A stretch of DNA of 64,000 bases from contig UQVA01000004.1 in the NCBI GenBank assembly GCA_900544405.1, positions 1 to 64,000 of the forward strand. Reading direction: 5' to 3'. Positions 14,655 through 21,747 of the stretch are shown piece after piece; within the stretch, counting starts at the first letter, position 1; every line of letters starts with the position of its first letter. The DNA is from an uncultured Eubacteriales bacterium. Lineage in GTDB: Bacteria > Bacillota > Clostridia > Oscillospirales > Oscillospiraceae. The translations under genes and the position numbers were made by a program. The notes beneath the pieces were generated by a model. The model did no database searches, had not been told where the DNA came from, and saw only the letters and a program-made list of their open reading frames with translations.

Positions 14655-16691
14655 ATGAAAAAAAGAGTTCTTCTGAAAGCCACCGTCACGGCCCTGGGAG
14701 TGGCGGGGGGCATTTGTCGGTCTGTGGCGTTGTCCCATGTGGACAGCCGGGGCCTGGTGATGAATGCACCGCTGATGAACGGCCTGACCTTTGGGGCAGC
14801 GCTGCTGGTGCTGGGATTGACCTTGATTTTCGGCCTGCGACTGCCGGAGCCGGTGGAGACTGACGACAGCCGAAAATTTGCGGGCTTCGGAGCCATGGCT
14901 GCCGGTGTCGGTCTGGGCATTGCGGAGATCAGCCGATACCTGGGGGAGACGGGAAGCCTGTCCCTGTGGGCCGGGGTGCTGGGCGTTCTGGCGGCAATTT
15001 GCCTCTTTTATGTAGGCCTTACCCGATTCACCGGACGGCGGACTCCAGCCGGAGCCTTGCTGATGGTGAATGTGTATTTCCTGGCGCATCTTATCTGGCA
15101 GTACCGCCAGTGGAGTTGGTGTCCTCAATTGGTGAAGTATGCCCTGCCGGTCATCGGCTCGGCGGCACTGCTGGTGGCCTGCTATCAGCGCTGCGCCCTG
15201 CTTCTGGGCGGCGGCAGCCGGAAAAGAACCGATGTGTTTTCCCTCCTGGCCGCCGGGGCCTGTCTGATGGCCATTCCCGGCCAGTCGGCCCCGTTCTATG
15301 GGACCATGGTCCTTTGGATGCTGCTGGACGACGGGGAAAAAGACGCTGTTGTGACCCTGCCGGGACCGGTGAAGGAATGTCTGGACCGGCTGGAGAAGAA
15401 CGGCTATGCAGCCTATGCTGTGGGTGGCTGCGTCCGGGATGCCCTGATGGACCGGGAACCCCACGACTATGACCTCTGTACCGCTGCAAAGCCGGACGAA
15501 ATTCAGCGGATCTTTGCGGACCGGACGCAGGTCCTTTCCGGCCTGAAGCACGGCACGGTGGGCATTTCCACGGACATTGGACTTATCGAAATTACCACCT
15601 TCCGGACGGAAGGGACCTATTCCGATGCCCGGCACCCGGATTGGGTGGCCTTTGTGGAGGATATTGATGAGGACCTGGCCCGCCGGGATTTCACGGTGAA
15701 CGCCATGGCCTATTCCCCCAGGCGGGGCCTTCGGGACCCCTTCGGCGGGGCGAAGGATTTGAAAAAGAAGGTCCTGCGGGCAGTGGGGGACCCGGAACGG
15801 CGGTTTACGGAAGATGCCCTGCGAATTTTACGGGGGGTCCGGTTTGCCGCCAGAGAACACTTAAGAATTGAAGAAAATACGGAAAAATTTATGTTTTCCC
15901 TGAAAGAAAACCTGAATTTTTTGGCCCGGGAACGGGTGTATGATGAATTATGTAAACTCATCACCCTGGTGGACACGGATTTGCTCCTCCGTTACGGGCC
16001 TATCCTGGCCGAGGCCGTGCCGGTGTTGAAGCCCACCCTGGGCTTTGACCAGCACAGCCCCCACCACGCCTACGATGTCTACGGCCATACGGCCCGGGTG
16101 GTGGCCCAGGTCCCCTCGGAACTGGTCATCCGCTGGGCGGCGCTGCTCCATGACGTGGGCAAGCCCGCCTGCTTTACCGCCGACGAGACCGGCCGGGGCC
16201 ATTTTCACGGCCATGCGGAGGTAGGGGCCGACCTGGCGGACCAGGCCCTTCGGGAGCTGAAAGCCCCCACGGCCCTGCGGGAGCAGGTGGTGACGCTGAT
16301 TCGCCTGCACATGACCCCCATGCCCCCGGACCGGAAGGTCCTGCGCCGCCGGGTGAGCCGGTACGGCATGGAGACCGTGGAGCGGCTTCTGACCCTGCAA
16401 AAGGCGGATTTCTCCGGGAAAGGCACCGGAATGGGCGACCCGGAGCCGGATTTTGATGCCGTGGAGACGGTTTTGGAGCAGATCAGGCAGGAAAACGCCT
16501 GCCTGAGTCTCCGGGACCTGGCCGTGAAGGGCTCGGACCTGATGGACCTGGGTTTCCCGGCGGGAAAAGAACTGGGGGCGTGCCTGGATTACCTGCTTTC
16601 CTGCGTGGTGGAGGAGACGCTGCCCAACGACAAAATTGCCCTGGCCGCTGCGGCACTCCGGTGGCGGCAGGAACATAAAATGGAGGAATGA
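14655..16691 (+). CDS. cca: Membrane domain fused to CCA-adding tRNA nucleotidyltransferase with HD domain
   Basis: A 678-residue single frame. Residues about 1-232 are hydrophobic with roughly seven or eight membrane segments (for example LTFGAALLVLGLTLIFGLRL). Residues about 233-678 have the full length of a class II CCA enzyme, which adds or repairs the 3' CCA of tRNA: AYAVGGCVRDALMD, metal-binding HDYDLCTA, RRDFTVNAMAY, EDALRILRGVRFAARE, then an HD phosphohydrolase motif in WAALLHDVGKP. The start at 14655 follows GGAAGGAGGCGGTCCGT. An in-frame GTG at 15351 (residue 233) could allow a separate soluble form, but its ribosome binding site is poor. The enzyme is normally soluble, so the fusion is unusual. 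It lies in the operon with the acyltransferase and an SDR. Confidence 0.9.
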   Translation: MKKRVLLKATVTALGVAGGICRSVALSHVDSRGLVMNAPLMNGLTFGAALLVLGLTLIFGLRLPEPVETDDSRKFAGFGAMAAGVGLGIAEISRYLGETGSLSLWAGVLGVLAAICLFYVGLTRFTGRRTPAGALLMVNVYFLAHLIWQYRQWSWCPQLVKYALPVIGSAALLVACYQRCALLLGGGSRKRTDVFSLLAAGACLMAIPGQSAPFYGTMVLWMLLDDGEKDAVVTLPGPVKECLDRLEKNGYAAYAVGGCVRDALMDREPHDYDLCTAAKPDEIQRIFADRTQVLSGLKHGTVGISTDIGLIEITTFRTEGTYSDARHPDWVAFVEDIDEDLARRDFTVNAMAYSPRRGLRDPFGGAKDLKKKVLRAVGDPERRFTEDALRILRGVRFAAREHLRIEENTEKFMFSLKENLNFLARERVYDELCKLITLVDTDLLLRYGPILAEAVPVLKPTLGFDQHSPHHAYDVYGHTARVVAQVPSELVIRWAALLHDVGKPACFTADETGRGHFHGHAEVGADLADQALRELKAPTALREQVVTLIRLHMTPMPPDRKVLRRRVSRYGMETVERLLTLQKADFSGKGTGMGDPEPDFDAVETVLEQIRQENACLSLRDLAVKGSDLMDLGFPAGKELGACLDYLLSCVVEETLPNDKIALAAAALRWRQEHKMEE

Positions 16692-16693
16692 CC

Positions 16694-17494
16694 ATGAAGA
16701 TCGCAGTTGTGACCGGAGCCAGCTCCGGTATGGGAAAGCAGTTTGCCCTGCAATTATCCGCCTATGAGCAGGTGGATGAGATTTGGGCCATCGCCCGGCG
16801 GAAAGAGGCTCTGGAAGCCCTGAACGGCCAGTGCGGAGCCAAGGTCCGGCCCGTGTGCCTGGACTTGGGCAAGGAAGAAAGCTTCCGGGAGTACGCCGCC
16901 CTGCTGGAACAGGAAAAGCCGGAGGTAAAGCTCCTGGTGAACGCCGCAGGCTTCGGCAAATTCGGCAGCTTTGAAAAAATACCCATCGAGGATGAGGCCC
17001 GGATGATCGACCTGAACTGCAAGGCCCTGCTGGTGATGACCCGGCTGACCCTGCCGTATATGCCCGCCGGGAGCCACATTTTGCAGCTGGACAGCCTGTC
17101 CGCCTTCCAGCCGGTGCCTTATATTACGACGTATGGGGCCACCAAGGCTTTCGTCCTCAGCTATACCCGGGCCATGAATCAGGAATTGAAGGGCAAGGGC
17201 GTGCGGATGATGGCCATGAACCCCGGCTGGGTCAAGACCGAGTTCTTCAACCATGCCTTCCAGACCAACGGGGGCAACGAGGTCCAGTATTTCGACCGGC
17301 TTTACGAGGCCAGGGACGTGGTGGCCACCGGTCTCCATGATCTGTACAAGACCAAGAAGGACGTGTCCATCCATGGCGCTCCGGTCCGCCGCCAGGTGCG
17401 GCTGGTGAAGCTGCTGCCACACAGTCTGGTGATGAAGGTCTGGCTGAACCAGCAGAAGAAGGCCCGGAACAATCAGGGCCTGACCACGAAATAA
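16694..17494 (+). CDS. Short-chain dehydrogenase/reductase
   Basis: A 266-residue classical SDR. The NAD(P)-binding TGASSGMGKQFA is near the N-terminus, followed by the NAAG motif (LLVNAAGFGKFG) and the catalytic Ser plus YxxxK (LDSLSAFQPVPY, then TYGATKAFVLSY). NPGWVKTEF follows the active site as usual. The start at 16694 is preferred because GGAGG lies 7 nt upstream; the ATG at 16688 overlaps the CCA-enzyme stop with only 1 nt to the ribosome binding site. It is the last gene of the 12.2-17.5 kb unit and is followed by an intrinsic terminator. The substrate is unknown; a reductase acting on lipids would fit the neighbours. Confidence 0.9.
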   Translation: MKIAVVTGASSGMGKQFALQLSAYEQVDEIWAIARRKEALEALNGQCGAKVRPVCLDLGKEESFREYAALLEQEKPEVKLLVNAAGFGKFGSFEKIPIEDEARMIDLNCKALLVMTRLTLPYMPAGSHILQLDSLSAFQPVPYITTYGATKAFVLSYTRAMNQELKGKGVRMMAMNPGWVKTEFFNHAFQTNGGNEVQYFDRLYEARDVVATGLHDLYKTKKDVSIHGAPVRRQVRLVKLLPHSLVMKVWLNQQKKARNNQGLTTK

Positions 17495-17500
17495 GAAATT

Positions 17501-17540
17501 GTCCGTCCTGGGGTTTTATCCCGCAGGACGGATAATTTTT
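17501..17540 (+). terminator. Terminator of the ligase-SDR operon
   Basis: GTCCGTCCTG (17501-17510) pairs with CAGGACGGAT (17524-17533), allowing a G-T pair, followed by AATTTTT. It is an intrinsic terminator 6 nt after the SDR stop. Confidence 0.85.
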
Positions 17541-17611
17541 ATCCGGGATATGGGATTCCTGGAATAAAATAGTAGAATTTAGAGAGGATTTCCGGGAGAA
17601 AAAGGTATTTC

Positions 17612-17640
17612 TTGACAGAAAAGCGGACGGACATCATAAT
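17612..17640 (+). promoter_or_regulatory. Intact promoter in front of gene remnants
   Basis: TTGACA, a 17-bp spacer and CATAAT lie 22 nt before the GDPD remnant. The promoter is well conserved although the gene it served is destroyed. Confidence 0.7.
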
Positions 17641-17661
17641 GGCCCCAAGAGGCGAAAATTC

Positions 17662-17826
17662 ATGGACTTTGAACGTTCCATTTTTGAAAACCGGGCGGCC
17701 CTGGGGCGGCCCTTCCTGGCGGCCCATCGGGGGGGGGCGGGGCCAACATCCCCTGCAACACCCTGGCGGCCTATAAGATCGCCCTGGACCAGGGGGCGGA
17801 TGCTTCATGCCGCTGCTGTAAAATAA
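17662..17826 (+). pseudogene. Glycerophosphodiester phosphodiesterase, N-terminal remnant
   Basis: The start frame reads RPFLAAHRGG, then a run of nine G (17729-17737) shifts the frame. The next frame reads ANIPCNTLAAYKIALDQGAD. Together these are the first catalytic block of GDPD-family enzymes (AHRG...N-x-P-x-NT-x-A-A...A-x-x-x-G-A-D), which hydrolyse glycerophosphodiesters. The following ELD metal-binding motif and the remaining 200 or so residues are missing; bases run directly into a second remnant. It is clearly non-functional. Confidence 0.75.
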
Positions 17827-17836
17827 AGGAGCATTT

Positions 17837-17994
17837 ATGCAGCGAATTTACGAAAATCCGGAAAGGACCAGCGAGAACCGGCTGTCCCCACGGGCCATTA
17901 TATCCCCAGGGGCCGGTCGGAGTATCGGCTGCTGAACGGGGAATGGCGTTTTGCCTTCTTCCCGGACGAGGCGCTGGCTCCGGCGGAAAAGTAA
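17837..17994 (+). pseudogene. Beta-galactosidase (GH2) N-terminal remnant
   Basis: A good ribosome binding site (AAAGGAGCATTT) precedes MQRIYENPERTSENRLSPRA. After a one-base shift near 17895 the frame continues YIPRGRSEYRLLNGEWRFAF and stops at 17992-17994. Both blocks match the extreme N-terminus of glycoside hydrolase family 2 beta-galactosidases (ENPE-x-T-x-x-NRLPPRSYYIP then LLNG-x-W-x-F). About 50 of roughly 1000 residues survive. It follows the GDPD remnant by 10 nt, so both probably come from one deletion-scarred locus. Confidence 0.75.
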
Positions 17995-18084
17995 AAAATC
18001 CCGTCCCCGGGGTGCAAAAAAAGCACACCGGGGGCGGCGGTGTATTCTGACTCCCCAATAGGAGCGAAATTTTTGGGAAGCTGC

Positions 18085-18113
18085 TTGCTATTATTCCACA
18101 TTCTGACTATAAT
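18085..18113 (+). promoter_or_regulatory. Promoter of the GIY-YIG gene
   Basis: TTGCTA, a 17-bp spacer and TATAAT lie 44 nt upstream of the GTG start. Confidence 0.7.
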
Positions 18114-18157
18114 ATTCCCATAACTGTTATGAATACACGATTTAAGGGAGAAATCAA

Positions 18158-18970
18158 GTGATTAAATTAAACCAAATCATGGCTATTGACTGCCCGACTC
18201 AATATAAAATGCATATTGCGAAGTATAATGGAGAACGGAATCCCCTGGATGACTTTATTGAAGGCTTTGATCGCTGGTTGGGCTGGAACACTTGGCGGAG
18301 TGAAAAAACGAATCGCTTTACCAGAAGATATGTTATATCGTTTATTGATTTTTACCCTCAAAAGGGAAGTTTCCTGTTCGGCGGTATATTTGAAATACTG
18401 AATACTTATTCTGACCATTACGACATTCGCTTGTGCGATGAATACAAAGACTTTATTGGAAGACTGAAAGTTAAAAATATCAATACACCTCGTGGCAGCG
18501 CATTTTTCTTTGAGAATTACTTTGATTCGATTGAAGTTGTTGAGATTTTTGACAAATCGTATTCAAACCATATTTTTCCGGGGTATGAGCAAATTGACTT
18601 CCCGTTTGCAACGATCAAGGCGATTATCACCCGAAATACACAAGATTGGAAAAGCGCACTGGAGAGCATAAAAGGGGTTTATATGCTCTCCAACACTGAA
18701 AATGGAAAGAGATATATAGGCTCTGCTTATGGAGATGGTGGAATTTGGTCCCGCTGGAGCCAGTATTGTGCCGATGGGCATGGAGGAAACAAGGAACTCC
18801 GCGTTCTGGTTGAGCAAAAAGGGTACGACTACATTGAACGGAATTTCAAGTTTACCCTGCTGGAGATACACCCAATGTTTACATCAGACGAGGCAATCAT
18901 TTTGCGGGAGAGTTATTGGAAAGAGGTAATGATGTCCCGCAACCCCAAATTCGGCTATAATTCAAACTAA
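18158..18970 (+). CDS. Stand-alone GIY-YIG-domain nuclease-like protein
   Basis: A 270-residue protein with GTG start (AAGGGAG 7 nt upstream). The C-terminal half carries a GIY-YIG fold: KGVYMLSNTENGKRYIGSAY gives GVY and YIG, then the conserved Arg in IWSRW and a Glu in ILRESYWKEVM near the end. The N-terminal about 160 residues have no recognised motif and may give specificity. GIY-YIG domains cut DNA in repair, restriction and homing enzymes. No methylase or intron lies beside it. The gene is clearly AT-richer than its surroundings and sits between decayed remnants and a terminator, so it was probably acquired horizontally. Whether it acts in defence, homing or repair is open. Confidence 0.8.
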   Translation: MIKLNQIMAIDCPTQYKMHIAKYNGERNPLDDFIEGFDRWLGWNTWRSEKTNRFTRRYVISFIDFYPQKGSFLFGGIFEILNTYSDHYDIRLCDEYKDFIGRLKVKNINTPRGSAFFFENYFDSIEVVEIFDKSYSNHIFPGYEQIDFPFATIKAIITRNTQDWKSALESIKGVYMLSNTENGKRYIGSAYGDGGIWSRWSQYCADGHGGNKELRVLVEQKGYDYIERNFKFTLLEIHPMFTSDEAIILRESYWKEVMMSRNPKFGYNSN

Positions 18971-18976
18971 CAAAAA

Positions 18977-19017
18977 GGCACGATCTGATTTGGCTTCCAA
19001 TCAGATAGCGCTTTTAT
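18977..19017 (+). terminator. Terminator of the GIY-YIG gene
   Basis: ATCTGATT pairs with AATCAGAT around an 8-nt loop, inside GC pairs and followed by TTTTATTT. It lies directly after the stop codon. Confidence 0.8.
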
Positions 19018-19030
19018 TTGCATGGGAAAA

Positions 19031-20323
19031 TCAGCTTTCCGCATCATGGAGCATAATGGTCACGGTGAAGGTGGCGGCGGTGGGGTCATAGTCCCAGGAA
19101 TAGTCCCCGGCGTAGCGGCTCAGGGCGCTGGCTACGCTTTTCAGGCCATAGCCGTGGAGCCGGACATCGGACTTCGTGGAAAGCAGCTGCCTGCCGTTGG
19201 AACGGGGCGGGGCGTCGCAGCTGTTGGACAGGACCAGCACGCTGTAATGGTTCCGGCAGGCGGTATCCAGGGCGATGGTTTTCCTTTGGGAAGCCTCCGC
19301 CGCCGTGAGGGCGTTGTCCAGCAGATTGCCCAGGATCGTCACCAGGTCCGTGGGGGCCACCTGAGCGAGGTTGCAGGCACGCACTTCAAAATGAAAATCG
19401 ATGCCCTTCTGGCGGCAGGACCGGAGATATTTTTCCAAAATCACATCCAGCATTTTGTTGCCGCTGTGAAGGCCCTGAGCATAGGCGGTCAGATCGCCGG
19501 ACAGGGCGGCCACATAGGCATCGATCTGGGGGTCGGTGTTCAGGGCCTGGATGGCGGCCAGGTGATTTTTGGCATCGTGGGCGTAGATCATCAAATGCTG
19601 ATTTTGCTGCTCCAGAATGCCGTAATATTCCTGTTCCATCTTCTGCCGCTCGTATTCCTGCCGGATGGAGAGCAGTTCGCTGTCCCGGCGTATCTCGTGC
19701 TGGAAGGCCAGGAACAGGGTCACGGTGGCCAGAAACAGGACCACGCTGAGCAGAGTCAGCACCTGCCGGGCCCGGTCGCTGGTGGTGGGTTCGGCGCAGA
19801 TGTACCAGAAGCCCAGCAGGCAGCCCAACAGCGCCGCCGGGTAGAGAAACAGGCTCACCGGCACCCGTGTCCGCTGATTGGAGGGAGCGGCCAGCCGGGA
19901 AAGCACATAGCAGGCCAGAAAATAGAGCAGCTTGCTGCCCAGGGTGTCCAAAGCAAAGAGATAGGATCGGGCATACAGGGCCTCGGTGGAGGCATCCGCC
20001 AGAGAAGATGTGGCGAACACCACGATCAGCTCGGCAGCCAGATTCAGCGCCGTGAGAATGGCGGAATAGGCCAGAATGTGCAGGGGCTTCATGGAGAAGC
20101 TGAAAAGGGCAAAAAGAAAGACCGCCAGGGCGGAAAAAATCACGTTCCAGAAAACGTTGCTGTTGCCCATGGCCACATTCTGAACCATGGCCAGGCCGAA
20201 GGTCAGCAGTCCCACGGCGATGCAGGCCGGAAGGGGACGGCGGCGCAGGGAAATTTCCGAGAAAAACAGGTAGGCCGTGAAGCCCTCGAACAGATAAACC
20301 AGAATATAGACCCAGACGGGCAT
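19031..20323 (-). CDS. AgrC-like GHKL sensor histidine kinase
   Basis: A 430-residue kinase. Six or seven membrane helices fill residues about 1-205. A linker coiled coil follows, then the phospho-acceptor His in YAHDAKNHLAAIQ and a GHKL ATPase domain (ILGNLLDNALTAA N-box, LHGYGLKSV G-box). This layout is that of peptide- or ligand-sensing AgrC/ComD-type kinases that pair with LytTR regulators. It lies 5 nt downstream of its regulator gene in one operon. No agrB/agrD-like peptide-processing gene is visible nearby, so the signal is unknown and may be encoded elsewhere. Confidence 0.92.
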   Translation of the reverse strand: MPVWVYILVYLFEGFTAYLFFSEISLRRRPLPACIAVGLLTFGLAMVQNVAMGNSNVFWNVIFSALAVFLFALFSFSMKPLHILAYSAILTALNLAAELIVVFATSSLADASTEALYARSYLFALDTLGSKLLYFLACYVLSRLAAPSNQRTRVPVSLFLYPAALLGCLLGFWYICAEPTTSDRARQVLTLLSVVLFLATVTLFLAFQHEIRRDSELLSIRQEYERQKMEQEYYGILEQQNQHLMIYAHDAKNHLAAIQALNTDPQIDAYVAALSGDLTAYAQGLHSGNKMLDVILEKYLRSCRQKGIDFHFEVRACNLAQVAPTDLVTILGNLLDNALTAAEASQRKTIALDTACRNHYSVLVLSNSCDAPPRSNGRQLLSTKSDVRLHGYGLKSVASALSRYAGDYSWDYDPTAATFTVTIMLHDAES

Positions 20324-20328
20324 ACACG

Positions 20329-21027
20329 TTACCTCCGCTTTAAGTAGTTGAACCAGTATTGATGGAATTCCGCCTGCCGCCGGGGCGCAACGGGAATGCG
20401 GATGCCGTCGGTGAGGGTCACGGCGGCGTACCGGTATTCCTGAATGTAGTGGACGTTGACGAAAAAGGACTTATGGACTGGGTAGAAAAACCGCTGGGGC
20501 AGCTGGGCGCAAACGTCATCGTAGCGCATCCGAAGGTCCAGGGGACCATCCTGGGAGAAAAGCCGCACGTTCCGGCCGCTGCGGGTCAGGTAGAGGATGT
20601 CGTCCACCAGCATCCGCCGGACCAGGTCGCTGCCGGAGAGGTACAGGTCGATCTGGGTGCCGTCCAGGTATTCCATGGCCTTGTCCAGACCGCTGCGGAG
20701 CCGCTCCTGGGAGAAGGGCTTGGTGAAAAAACGGAAAGCCTGCAGGTCCATGGCATCGTCCTGATAAGCGTCGAAATTGGTGATGAAGAAAAGAATGAGT
20801 TTTTCGTTCTGCTCCCGGAGGGCTTCAGCCACGGAAATGCCGTTTTGTTCGCCAATTTGAATGTCCAGAAACGCCATGTCGAACCGGCTGTGGGTGGAGA
20901 GGGCCTGAGCGGGGTCCGTGCAGAAGGTGATGACGCAGGGCAGATGATGCTCCGCCATGTAGGCGGAAACGCCGTCATAAAGGGCCTGCAAATAGACCGG
21001 ATCATCGTCGCAGAGGAAAATGTTCAT
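20329..21027 (-). CDS. LytTR-family response regulator
   Basis: A 232-residue regulator with an N-terminal receiver domain (acidic FLCDDD, phospho-acceptor Asp in MAFLDIQIGEQNG, Lys in FRFFTKPFSQ) and a C-terminal LytTR DNA-binding domain (DILYLTRSGRNVRLFS, then FFYPVHKSFFVNVHYI). The start at 21027 (second of two close ATG codons) has AAGGA about 9 nt upstream; the first at 21033 is only 3 nt from it. It is the first gene of a two-gene operon with the AgrC-like kinase. Such regulators bind paired direct repeats in target promoters; the targets are unknown. Confidence 0.93.
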   Translation of the reverse strand: MNIFLCDDDPVYLQALYDGVSAYMAEHHLPCVITFCTDPAQALSTHSRFDMAFLDIQIGEQNGISVAEALREQNEKLILFFITNFDAYQDDAMDLQAFRFFTKPFSQERLRSGLDKAMEYLDGTQIDLYLSGSDLVRRMLVDDILYLTRSGRNVRLFSQDGPLDLRMRYDDVCAQLPQRFFYPVHKSFFVNVHYIQEYRYAAVTLTDGIRIPVAPRRQAEFHQYWFNYLKRR

Positions 21028-21053
21028 GTACATCTGTCCTTTCTTTGAGGGCT

Positions 21054-21082
21054 ATTTTACAATATTTTCCCCGAAAGGTCAA
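21054..21082 (-). promoter_or_regulatory. Promoter of the LytTR/AgrC-like operon
   Basis: On the minus strand TTGACC, a 17-bp spacer and TAAAAT. The -35 overlaps the last codons of the upstream alkyltransferase-like gene. Confidence 0.75.
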
Positions 21083-21465
21083 ATGGAAAAATCCTTCCGG
21101 GCGGTTTCCGCTTCGTCAAATGCCAGCCGGAAGGCTTCCAGGTCGGCGGGGGTGGTGGGCCAGCCGTATGTTTTCAGGTCTACATGCCAGCAATGGCCGT
21201 TCCAATGGGCTATGACCCCTTCGGCGGCCAGCAGGGCCGGCTGCATATCCGGCTGGGGGAAGGAATTTGCACCGGTCAGGTCCCCTTTGCCGTTGACAAC
21301 CCGGAAGGCGGGAATGTCCTCCCCGGCCAGGCCCTCCCGGAGGCCATAGCCCACCTGACGGGCGTTCCGGGGCGCTCCGCAGAGCATGGCGATCTGCCCG
21401 TAGGTGGCCACCCGGCCCGCCGGAATGGACAGGCACACCAGCCGCATTCTCTCGTAAAAAGTCAT
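21079..21465 (-). CDS. Alkyltransferase-like protein (MGMT fold without catalytic Cys)
   Basis: A 128-residue protein matching the DNA-binding domain of O6-alkylguanine DNA alkyltransferases: MTFYERMRLVCLSIPAGRVA, TYGQIAMLCGAPRNARQVGYGLR and the DNA recognition wing GKGDLTG. The active-site PCHRV is replaced by PAFRVV, so no methyl-accepting Cys exists. Alkyltransferase-like proteins (ATL/YbaZ) bind alkylated guanine and recruit nucleotide excision repair. They commonly have Trp in place of Cys, while this one has Ala-Phe. The start at 21465 matches the family N-terminus; the upstream extension is not conserved-looking. It is a single gene with its own promoter. Confidence 0.85.
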   Translation of the reverse strand: MTFYERMRLVCLSIPAGRVATYGQIAMLCGAPRNARQVGYGLREGLAGEDIPAFRVVNGKGDLTGANSFPQPDMQPALLAAEGVIAHWNGHCWHVDLKTYGWPTTPADLEAFRLAFDEAETARKDFSI

Positions 21466-21495
21466 GGAACCGCCGCCTTTTCGGAATTTGACCTT

Positions 21496-21524
21496 ATTAT
21501 ACAGGAAACCGGCGGGCACAGCAA
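21496..21524 (-). promoter_or_regulatory. Promoter of the alkyltransferase-like gene
   Basis: On the minus strand TTGCTG, a 17-bp spacer and TATAAT lie about 30 nt upstream of the start. Confidence 0.75.
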
Positions 21525-21690
21525 CGAAAAAGTTTGAAATATTTTCGGAAATTGCTTGAAAGTCCGGCGGGAATGAAAAATTTTAGCGGGGAGTGGGGCT
21601 GAATCTCCTGAATATCGCCGCCGGGCGGGGGGTGCTGTGGAAGCGGGTCCCTGTCCGGCGGTTTTTTATGCCCGCTGGTAAAAAATTTCA

Positions 21691-21719
21691 TTGCGGTAAC
21701 AGAAAAATCGTGCTATACT
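21691..21719 (+). promoter_or_regulatory. Promoter of murB-whiA-dnaE
   Basis: TTGCGG, a 17-bp spacer and TATACT lie 29 nt before the murB start. Confidence 0.75.
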
Positions 21720-21747
21720 GTAACCAATCATACACCCGGAGGCGTTG

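Noticed and set aside
21745..21747. TTG as murB start
   Set aside because: Two ATG codons with better spacing to GGAGG follow immediately at 21748 and 21751.
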